This document shows positions 26,735-36,000 of a DNA stretch of 64,000 nt, piece after piece. The notes under the pieces were generated by a model. The model saw only the letters and a program-made list of their open reading frames with translations, searched no databases and was not told where the DNA came from. Origin of the DNA: an uncultured Myxococcales bacterium (GTDB taxonomy: Bacteria > Myxococcota_A > UBA9042); NCBI GenBank assembly GCA_903919145.1, contig CAIXGW010000251.1:16224-80223 (forward strand), given 5' to 3'. Position numbers and translations under genes: made by a program. Within the stretch, counting starts at the first letter, position 1. Each line of letters begins with the position of its first letter.

Positions 26735-28636
26735 ATGACGCATTGGCAATGGGACGATCGCGAAGAAGATCAAGAAGACCTTGGCCCTGGCAAGGACCAG
26801 GGTCTTGGCGAAAGCGGCGAGCGCGAGTACCTGGCCCATGCCGGTGCCAGCTGGGATCCCTACGAAGACGAGCCGCAGGCGCGCCGCGAAGCGCTGCGAC
26901 CGCTGCTGGGCCAAGACGGCGGCACGCTGATGCACGCGCCCGCCGCGCTGATGAATGGCTCGGGCGACGAGAAGCTGGAATTCCTGCTGTCTCTGCCCGA
27001 GCCAGAGAAGCTGATCCAAGCCCTGTCTGCCGAAGAATACGTGTTCTTGGTCAAGGACATTGGGTTGGGCGACTGCGGCCCGCTGCTTTCGATGGCTTCG
27101 CCGCGCCAGCTGCAGGCGTGCATCGACATGGACTGCTGGCAGGGCGATGAGGTCGATGCCGACACGTTTTTTCAGTGGTTTGAGGCGGCGCGCGAAGCTG
27201 GCGACGGCACCGACGAGCGCCTGGTGGCATCGCAGGAAGACGGCTTGCTGTGCCAGATCTTGCTCAAGAAGCTGAAGGCGATTCCGGCCCACCCCGAAGT
27301 CGATCAAGAACTACCCGATGACATGGACATCTTTGAGTCTCCCGATGGTTCAGCGCGGTTGATCGGCGAGGTCGACGACGATGGCGCCGCCGTGGCCAAG
27401 CAAGTGCTGGAGACGCTGTTTCGCATCGACATGCTGAGAGCCCGCGCCATCCTCAAGGGCATGTACTGGGAAGTACAGGCTCAATTGACCGACGACCTGG
27501 TGCGATCGCGCACCGCCCGCCTAGAGGACGCCGGCTTCGCCCCCAAGGAAGAGGCCCAAAAGCTCTACATCTACCGCGATCCCCATGCCTACGCCACCGA
27601 GCTGCGCAAGACCTGGCGCAAAGTCGGTGACCACCAACCTGACCAGCTGCGCAGCTACCTGCCCGAAGAAATTCCTGATTTTCAAGCCGATCCAGACGAG
27701 ACCCCGCTGCTGGGCTTGGCACTGCCCAGCGACGGTCTGCAGGGCAACTTTCTGGGCCGGGTGATGGGTGCCCTGGAACCCCAAGTAGCCGAGCGCCTGC
27801 AAGTCGGCCTGGTGCGCCTGGCCAACCGCGTCCAAGCGGCGCGCGCGGCTTCGCTGGCGATGACGGCCGAGCTGCCGCAGTGGGGACGCCACGCCCTGCA
27901 GACGGCGGCCATGGGCCTGGAACACCTCAGCGAGGGCGATGTGCCCTACGCGGCACTGCTGGTCCGGGTTGAGGGGCCTACCGACCTGTTCACCGCTGGC
28001 CACAGCTTGGTGGTGATCGAGCACCACCGCGCACGGCGGCTGCGCACGGCGCTGGGCGGCCCGGCGGCCATCGATCTGCTGGAGCCGGCAGACGCGGCGC
28101 TGGTGCGGGCCCTGCTGCAGCCGCTGCCGGGGGTGCCAAGCGCCACTGCGCTAGACGGCACCATGCCCGGAGACACCCGCCCCGTGCACAGCCTGGCCGA
28201 ACTCAACGCCGTCCGCTTGCGCCTGCGCGCCCTAGAGAGCTCGGCGGCGCTCATCGCCCGGCTGGCCGGCGGCTCCATGGCGGACGCATTGGCCCTGATC
28301 AAGCCGGGCCGGGCGGCGCGGCTATCGACCCTGCTCAACACCGCGGTGGCTTGGCATGTCCTGCAAGGGCAGGCTGAGCTGCGGTCGCTGGACACCGTGG
28401 CCCTGCGCACTTTCCTCAGCGCAGCGCTGGAGCACGGCAAGGTCCGCCCCGAGCTGCGCCACGCCCTGCTCAGCGGCCTGCTGACGCGGGTCGATCGCAG
28501 CGACGAAGAAGTCGATGCGCTGGCTGGCATGGTCAACCAGTCGCTGGACCGCCTGGCCGAAGAGCTGGGTGGCCTGTCTGCCATGGGCCTTCTGGACCCG
28601 CGCTACGTCGGCGACGCGCTGCTGGTGGAGTTGTGA
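26735..28636 (+). CDS. DUF6178-like cytoplasmic protein
   Basis: 633 residues. ATG 26735 is chosen because AAGAGG lies seven bases upstream; longer in-frame starts lack one. The protein is acidic near its N-terminus and helical throughout. It has conserved-looking stretches LPEPEKLIQALSAEEYVFLVK, LGDCGPLLSMASPRQLQAC (residues about 90-130), DMDCWQGDEVDADTFFQW, and FRIDMLRARAILKGMYWEVQ (about 230). These resemble the DUF6178 family of deltaproteobacteria and relatives, whose function is unknown. No signal, membrane helix or catalytic motif. Its stop overlaps the next start by four bases, so the two proteins are likely made together. Confidence 0.6.
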   Translation: MTHWQWDDREEDQEDLGPGKDQGLGESGEREYLAHAGASWDPYEDEPQARREALRPLLGQDGGTLMHAPAALMNGSGDEKLEFLLSLPEPEKLIQALSAEEYVFLVKDIGLGDCGPLLSMASPRQLQACIDMDCWQGDEVDADTFFQWFEAAREAGDGTDERLVASQEDGLLCQILLKKLKAIPAHPEVDQELPDDMDIFESPDGSARLIGEVDDDGAAVAKQVLETLFRIDMLRARAILKGMYWEVQAQLTDDLVRSRTARLEDAGFAPKEEAQKLYIYRDPHAYATELRKTWRKVGDHQPDQLRSYLPEEIPDFQADPDETPLLGLALPSDGLQGNFLGRVMGALEPQVAERLQVGLVRLANRVQAARAASLAMTAELPQWGRHALQTAAMGLEHLSEGDVPYAALLVRVEGPTDLFTAGHSLVVIEHHRARRLRTALGGPAAIDLLEPADAALVRALLQPLPGVPSATALDGTMPGDTRPVHSLAELNAVRLRLRALESSAALIARLAGGSMADALALIKPGRAARLSTLLNTAVAWHVLQGQAELRSLDTVALRTFLSAALEHGKVRPELRHALLSGLLTRVDRSDEEVDALAGMVNQSLDRLAEELGGLSAMGLLDPRYVGDALLVEL

Positions 28637-29607
28637 GCCTGACGCCTGGCCAATTGCAGCAGTGGTTTGCCGCTGGGCCGGTGTTGCTGCTGTGCGACGG
28701 CGACCATCCCGGCCACCGCGGGCTGCCGGCGCGCGCCAGCGGCAAGGTGGTCGTCGTCCAGCTGGCCGGCCAGGCCGATCTGGATCAGCTGCTGCTGACC
28801 AGCCCGTGGCTAAGCGTCCCCTACGGCACCGACCACGGCGACTTTGAGGCGACCTTGGATCGCGAAGGCGTTTTTGGCTTGGCGGGCCGCCAGGGCGACA
28901 GCACCCAGGTCGTGCTGCGCCAAGCACCGCCCGCCTTGCTGGGCGCCTCGCCGCCCATGGCCCTTCAGCAAATCCTGGCGGCGATCGGCTTGACCGCCGC
29001 GGGCGTCGGCGAGGCGGCGCCGACCCAACCGGCGCCCGACCTGCTGCTGCTGGCGCCGCCGCAGCTGATGACGCCGCGCCAGGCTGTGCTGTGGGCGATG
29101 CGCCACGGCCTGGGCCTGGTGCTGGTCGATGGCCTGGCGCCGGCGGTGCTGGTGCCGGGCGGGCTGCAGACCCAGCCGGTGGTGGCCGTGCCGGTAAGGA
29201 TGCCCTGGGTGATCAGCGAGTTGGAGCTAGACGACGAAGGCCTCAGTGCTACCCTTCCCGATGGCCATGGCCAACAAGGCGAGCTGCGGGCGCCGTGGAC
29301 GGCAGTCATCAGCGTCAATTCGCTGGGCGGGGCGGTGCACGGCAGCTGGAACTGGCCAGACCACCCGTCGCCGGGCCTGCGCCACGTGATGGCCGTTCAG
29401 GCGCAGTGGTCAGGCGAACCGGCGGCCGCCCCGGCGGATCCCGCGGCCGCGCAGGCCTGGCATGCCAGCCAGCCGCCGGCAGAGACCGGGCCAGAGCGCC
29501 ACGGCGAGTGGGTGCTGCAGTTTGACCAGCCCATTGGCCCCGCCCAGCCGTGGGGCGTGCCGATGCTGCACGTCGAGTACCGCCTGGCCCGCCATCCGCT
29601 GAACTGA
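28633..29607 (+). CDS. Unknown protein, possible SspB-like segment
   Basis: 324 residues from GTG 28633, overlapping the upstream stop as GTGA, so translation is probably coupled to the DUF6178-like gene. The first 190 residues contain alternating beta/alpha sequence (GPVLLLCDGDHPGHRG, VVVVQLAGQADLDQLL) without a recognised motif. At about residues 200-235 the pattern LSATLPDGHGQQGELRAPW then TAVISVNS resembles the strand pair of SspB ClpXP adaptors, which bind ssrA-tagged peptides. The match is by eye and weak, and the usual C-terminal ClpX-binding tail is not obvious. Cytoplasmic. Function unknown. Confidence 0.5.
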   Translation: MSLTPGQLQQWFAAGPVLLLCDGDHPGHRGLPARASGKVVVVQLAGQADLDQLLLTSPWLSVPYGTDHGDFEATLDREGVFGLAGRQGDSTQVVLRQAPPALLGASPPMALQQILAAIGLTAAGVGEAAPTQPAPDLLLLAPPQLMTPRQAVLWAMRHGLGLVLVDGLAPAVLVPGGLQTQPVVAVPVRMPWVISELELDDEGLSATLPDGHGQQGELRAPWTAVISVNSLGGAVHGSWNWPDHPSPGLRHVMAVQAQWSGEPAAAPADPAAAQAWHASQPPAETGPERHGEWVLQFDQPIGPAQPWGVPMLHVEYRLARHPLN

Positions 29608-30035
29608 GGCGCCCCCGCTGCAAAAATTCGCCTCAGGCCGGCCTGGCTGTGGGCCGCAGAGAGGCCGGGCCCCGAAAGCCGCCGCCCACCTGAGCCGAGA
29701 CTGGACCGGCGATTCGGCCCCACAGCCGTGCGCTTGCGACACCGTTGCCCGCAGAGAACCGCCCGCGGTGTTGTTGGGCCGGTTGTAACTTGCGAGAGCG
29801 CGCTTGGGTCTGTTATTGTCGAGGATGGTCTCGCCCAGTTCGGGTTTATTCCCGGCGGCGGCAAGAGTCACAGGCATCACACCGGCCTCCCCCAAGTCCG
29901 GTCCGCTTGTTCTCAGGGTCCATTGGCTGTGCAGGGCTGGCGATCCGGCTTTGCGACTCAGGTCAGCGGGTTTTGCGGCTCAGGAGAGCGGGCTAAGCAG
30001 TTCTGATCATCCGGCTATGTAGTGGAGGTTCGTCG
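29608..30035. other. 428-bp intergenic region upstream of the giant lipoprotein gene
   Basis: I see no gene here. The region separates two plus-strand genes and holds the likely promoter and a long leader of the 2,437-residue lipoprotein. GGAGGTTCGTCG immediately precedes ATG 30036, a strong ribosome site. The middle part (29770-29830) is less GC-rich than its surroundings. Confidence 0.6.
29790..29818 (+). promoter_or_regulatory. Candidate promoter for the giant lipoprotein gene
   Basis: TTGCGA at 29790-29795 and TTATTG at 29813-29818 are separated by 17 bases, a sigma-70-like spacing. The -10 match is poor. It would give a leader of about 210 nt before ATG 30036. Confidence 0.25.
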
Positions 30036-33000
30036 ATGCGCTCTAGCAATCCCAGCCGCGTGCTCGGAAATTGGTCCTGGCTTGCTGCCTGTTTGACGCT
30101 GCTGCTCGGTTTGTCGGCTGCGGGCTGCACCGAAGAACCCGCCAAGCCCGGCACCACGACGACAGGAGACGTGGAAGAATCCGAAGACGGCGACGCGATC
30201 GGCCCCGGCAGCGATGCCAGCGCCGACGGCAGCGACAGCGGTACCGCCAGCGACGCCGACGCCCAGATCGGCTGCCAAACCGACGACCAATGCAAAGAAT
30301 TTCCGGTCAGCGCCACCAAGTGCCAGAAGGCGGTCTGCAACAAGACCACTGGCAAGTGCCAAGCCGGTCTGGCCGATGACGGCGCCAGCTGCGACGACGG
30401 CAAAGAATGTACCACTGGCGACAAGTGCGACAAGAGCGGCACCTGCGAGGGCCAGACCGCCTGCGTAGCGCTGCTGGACGGCACCAGTGTGGTCAATCCG
30501 TGCAAGGTTGGCAGCTGCGGCGACGCCGGCAAGTGCGAGTACGTCAACAAGACCGGCGTGGCCTGTGACGACAACAACCCCTGCACTTCTGGCGAAGTCT
30601 GCGTGGCCGGCGGCAAGTGCGGCACTGGCCAGCCCAAGGTGTGCAAAGACGACGGCAACAGCTGCACCGTAGAGACCTGCGACGCCAAGACCGGCGAGTG
30701 CAGCTCCAACCTGCAGGCCGATGGCACCGCTTGCGATCCCAAGAACCTGTGCGTGGGCGAAGCCACCTGCACCAAGGGCGAGTGCAAGGGCACCGCGGTG
30801 ACGTGCAAGCTCTCTAACAACCCCTGCGCGCTGGCGTATTGCGACCCCCTCAAGGGCTGCGCAGAGAAGCCGATCGCCGACGGTCAGGCCTGCAACGACG
30901 GCGACTCCTGCTACGAGGGCGAGAAGTGCGTCGCCGGCAAGTGCGCCGGTGCCCTGGTCAAGGACATCGACGACGGCAACCCCTGCACCAAAGACGATTT
31001 TGACGGCAAGGCCGCGACCTGCAAGGTGGACCACACGGCGCTTAGCGGCAACGAGTCCTGCGACGACGGCCAAGCCTGCACCAAGTCGGACAGCTGCAAG
31101 GGGGGTACCTGCAAAGGCCTGGATCTGGTGTGCAATGACGGCAACGCCTGCACCCAAGATCAGTGCGACCCCACCAAGTGCGACGCCAACAAGGTCGGCT
31201 GCGGCCAGTGCACGGCGATCGCCCTCAAAGACGGCCAGGCCTGCGAAGACGGCAACAAGTGCACCGGCAAGGACGCTTGCAAGTCCGGAAAATGCGAAGG
31301 CATCGATCTGCTGACCACCGGCGGCTGCGACGACAAGAACGTCTGCACCAACGACCTGTGCCAGCCCGGCAGCGGCTGCTACAGCGCTCCGGTGGCCGCG
31401 GGCACCAACTGCAACGACGGCGACAGCTGCACCGAAGTCGACAAGTGCGCTGGGTCGACCTGCAAGGGCACGCCGCGCGACTGCAAGGACAGCGACCCGT
31501 GCACCAACGACATCTGCGACGCCAAGGCCGTTGACTACCAAAAAGCCTGCACTCACCAAGGCTTTGAAGGGCCCTGCGACGACGGCAGCAAGTGCACCTC
31601 TGGCGACCTGTGCCAGGGCGGCGTCTGCGCCGGCGCCGAGGTCAAGTGCGACGACAAGAACCCCTGCACCATCGATGTTTGCGACACGATCAAGGGCTGC
31701 ACCTATAAGCTGGCTCCCGGCGGCGTGACCAAGTGCGACGACGGGCTGAGCTGCACGACCAACGACTACTGCGACGCCGGCAAGTGCGTGGCCGAAAAAG
31801 ACCTGTGCGAAGCCTGCAGCGCCGACAGCTTTTGCGTGCAGAAGTATGGCGTGGGAGACAAGTGCACCGGTCTGATGAAGTGCGTAGAAGCAGCCGGCAA
31901 GGGCAAGGTCTGCTCGATCGACGCCAAGACCGTGGTCACTTGCGACGCCAACAATGACACGCCGTGCAGCCTGAACACCTGCGACCCCAACTCGGGCGCC
32001 TGCAAGCCGCAGCTCAAGGTCGAAGGCCTGTCTTGCACCTCGACCGACAAGTGCATCACCGACGCCACCTGCAGCAAGGAAGGCAACTGCCTGGGCGCCA
32101 GCCTGGATTGCGACGACAAGAACAGCTGCACCACCGACAGCTGCGATCCCAAGCTGGGCTGCCTGTTCAAGCCCAAGACCGACGGCGACAAGTGCGACGA
32201 CGGCACCATCTGCACCCCGACCGAGGGCGACAAGTGCGACAAAGGCCAGTGCGTCAACCCGGTCAACACCTGCGTGTGCGCCAGCGACGCCGACTGCGGC
32301 AAGTTTGAAGCCCAGGACGGCAACCTGTGCAATGAGAAGTACAAGTGCACCGCCGACAGCAAGGGCAAGTTCTGCAAGCCGGTGGTCGGCACCGAGACCG
32401 TGTGCGACAGCTCCAAGGACACGCCGTGCGTGGTCAGCACCTGTCAAAAAGACAGTGGCCAGTGCAAAGCCATCTCCAAGGCCGACAACGCCACCTGCAA
32501 CGACGACAACATGTGCACGCTGGGCGAGCTGTGCACCGCAGGCCTGTGCAAGTCCAGCAAGTTGCTGGTCTGCGACGACGGCAACGCCTGCACCGACGAC
32601 ATCTGCGACCCGAGCTCGGGCTGCTTGAGCGGCCCCAAGCCCGGCGCCGGCAAGTGCGACGACGGCGACAAGTGCACCTCTACCGACGTGTGCAAGAATG
32701 GCAAGTGCCTGGGCATCAAGGTGATCTGCGACGACGGCAACGACTGCACCCTGGATCTGTGCTCCAAGAAAGACGGCTGCAGCAACCAGCTGGACAATAC
32801 CCTGCCCTGCACCGACGGCGACCCGTGCTCGATCAACGACGCCTGCGTAGACGGCACCTGCAAGGCCACGCCGCTGACCTGCGACGACAAGAACCCGTGC
32901 ACGGTCGACGCCTGCGACGGGCTGGGCGGCTGCAAGAACATCGTGGTCGACGGCAAGGACTGCGACGACGGCGACCCGTGCACCGTCAGCGACGTGTGCA

Positions 33001-36000
33001 AAGTGGCCAAGTGCTCTGGCGTGGTCAAGACCTGCGACGACGGCAATGCCTGCACCGAAGACGCGTGCAAAGAAGGCACCTGCGCCTACCTGGCCGGCGT
33101 GGGCAAGCAGTGCGATGACGGCAACGCCTGCACCTCCGGCGACAAGTGCGACAAGAGCGGCGCCTGCACCGGCGTGGACACCCCCTGCAGCGACACCAAC
33201 GCCTGCATCCAGTTTCCCAACGGCTGCCTGCCGGCCAAGGGCTGCATACCGGTGACCAGCGATGGCATCACCTGCGACGACGGCGACGCCTGTACCTGGA
33301 AAACCACCTGCAAGGGCGGCGCGTGCAGCGGCGCGACCATCGAATGCAACGACAGCAATGTCTGCACCAACGACGCCTGCGACAAGGCAAAAGGTTGTCA
33401 GATCACCCAGAACACCTGCGACGACAAGAACCCTTGCACCACCGACACCTGTGACAAGGTCAAGGGCTGTCTACACGCCGCCGTCGATGGCGCCCTGTGC
33501 GAGGACGGCGACGCCTGCACCGAGAAGACCCAGTGCAACGCCGGCAAGTGCGTGGGCACCGCGGTCAAGTGCGACGACAAGAACGGCTGCACCATCGACT
33601 CTTGTGCCGAGGCCACCGGCTGCGTGTTCCTGCCCGGCGTCAACACCCAGGTCACCTGCGACGACGGCGACCTGTGCACCACCGACGCCTGCAAGGAAGG
33701 CACCTGTGTAGGCACCAAGAAGGTCTGCGACGACGGCAATCCCTGCACCATTGACGAGTGCAACACCCTCAAGGGCTGCGTCATCACCGACGCCAAGGAA
33801 GGCACCACCTGCGACGACGGCGACGACTGCACGGGCTCGACCCAGTGCCAGTCGGGCCAGTGCTCGGGCGGCAAGCTGACCTGCCCGACCTGCGCAGAAG
33901 ACAAGGACTGCGTCATCTATGACAACAACGACAAGTGCGACGGCGCCTATACCTGCAAACCCAACGCCAATGGCCTCAAGCAGTGCTACTTGAACCCCGA
34001 CCCGGTGGTGTGCGACTCCACGGGCGACTCGCCGTGCAAGAAGAACAAGTGCCAGCCGGCGACCGGCCAGTGCGTCATGCAAGAGGCTATCAACGGCACC
34101 AAGTGCGAAGACGGCATGGGCTGCACCAGCGGCGACCTGTGCATGAACGGCGCCTGCAAGAGCGGCGCACCCGCCGACTGCTCGGCCGCGGCCAATGCCT
34201 GCAACACGGCCGCCTGCAAGGAAACCGGCAAGCCGGGCGAGTTTGCCTGCGTTGCCTTGCCCAAGGATGGCTCGCCGTCCTGCGATTCTGACAACAACGG
34301 TTGTACCGCCAACGACTTCTGTGCAGCCGGCAAGTGCGTTGCTGGCCTGCCCGTCGACTGCACTGGCATTGCCGGCGAGTGCGAGATCGGCTCGTGCAAG
34401 TCCACGGGCGCGTCTTCGTTCCAGTGCATCACCGCCCCCTCCAAAGACGGCGACCCCTGCAAAGACGGCCAGCTGTGCACCGATGGCGACTTCTGCAAGA
34501 CCGGCAAGTGCCAGGCCGGCACCCAGCCCCACGACTGCAGCGCCCTGACCTCTACTTGCGCCACCGGCACCTGCGACAAGACGGGCAACGGCGGCCTTGG
34601 CGCCTGCATTCCCAAGCCGCAAAATGAGGGCAAGGTCTGCGATGCCGACGGCAATGGCTGCACTACCAATGACATCTGCTCTGCCGGTGCCTGCGTCCAG
34701 GGAGCACCGCCCGACTGCCAGGGAGAGACTTCTACCTGCGCCACCGGAGCGTGCCAGTCGACCAGCGCCGCCACCTACAAGTGCGTGGGCGTGCCCAAGA
34801 AGAACGGCTTGCAGTGCGAAGCTGACAGCGACGGCTGCACCATCAACGACTCTTGCCAGGCCGGCAAGTGCACGGCAGGCGCTGCGCCCGATTGCTCCAG
34901 CAAGAACAGCGTCGACGGCTGCCAGGTCGGCAAGTGCAAGTCGACGGGCACTTCCTCCTACTTCTGCGACATCGGCTACGCCAAGTCGGGTCAGACCTGC
35001 GACAGCGACAAGAACGGCTGCACCCAAAACGACACCTGCAACGGCCTGGGCGCCTGCATCTCTGGCGCGCCGGTGGATTGCTTTGGCGTTACAACGGGCT
35101 GTGCCCAAGGCACCTGCAAGAGCACAGGCGGCAACACCTACAGCTGCGAAGGTACTCCGAAGAACGACGGCTCGCCCTGCGACGCCGACCAGAGCGGCTG
35201 CACCAAGGATGACAAGTGCGCCGCGGGCAAGTGCGTGGCCGGCGCCAAGGTCGACTGCACGAACCCCAAGGCACCGCCGACCGCCTGCCTTGCGGCGACC
35301 TGCCTCTCAAGCGGCTCGACGACCTACCAGTGCGACAACGCTCCGCTCAAGGATGGCACGGGCTGCAACGCCGACGACAACGGCTGCACCGTCAGCGACA
35401 GCTGCCAGCTGGGCTTCTGCGCAGCCGGCGACATGCAGACCTGCGCTCAGCTTGCCGGATCATGTGCCGACGGCGCCTGCAAGTCGACCGCGAGCAATAG
35501 CTACAAGTGCGACCTGGTGCCCAAGGAGTCGTACCCGACGCTGAACCCGCCCGTGGCCTGCACGCCGACCGACGCGCCAACCAAGTGCGCGACCGGCTAC
35601 AAGTGCCAGGAAACCGACACCAAGCAGAACCTTGGACGCTGCGAGTCGACCAAGCAGGTCGGCTGCAACGACGGCGAGAAGTGCACCGAAGCCGACGTCT
35701 GCGCGGGCGGCAAGTGCACCGGTGGCACCACCAAGGACTGCAACGACTTTGACTCCTGCACCCTGGACTCCTGCCTGGCCGGCAAGTGCGCCAACACGGC
35801 CGTCCAAGGTTGCGCGACTTGCATCAACGAGGCCTTTGAGGACCTGCCGGTCGAGTGGACCGACACGACCAACAGCGCCGCCTATGTGAAGTGGACCCTG
35901 TCCAAGACGCATCCCTACCTGGGCGTGCAGCACATGCGGGTCAAGTGGCAGGGCCCGAGCAAAGAGCCAGACGCTGGACCGGCTGAGGCGACCCTGATGC

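Noticed and set aside
30015..32447. An 810-codon open frame antisense to the giant lipoprotein
   Set aside because: It has Ala/Val/Gly-rich low-complexity translation typical of the antisense of Cys/Asp-rich GC-rich coding DNA, no ribosome site, and the plus strand has a clear signal peptide and modules.
33471..35108. A 545-codon antisense frame in the same gene
   Set aside because: Same reason; another shadow of repeated codons.
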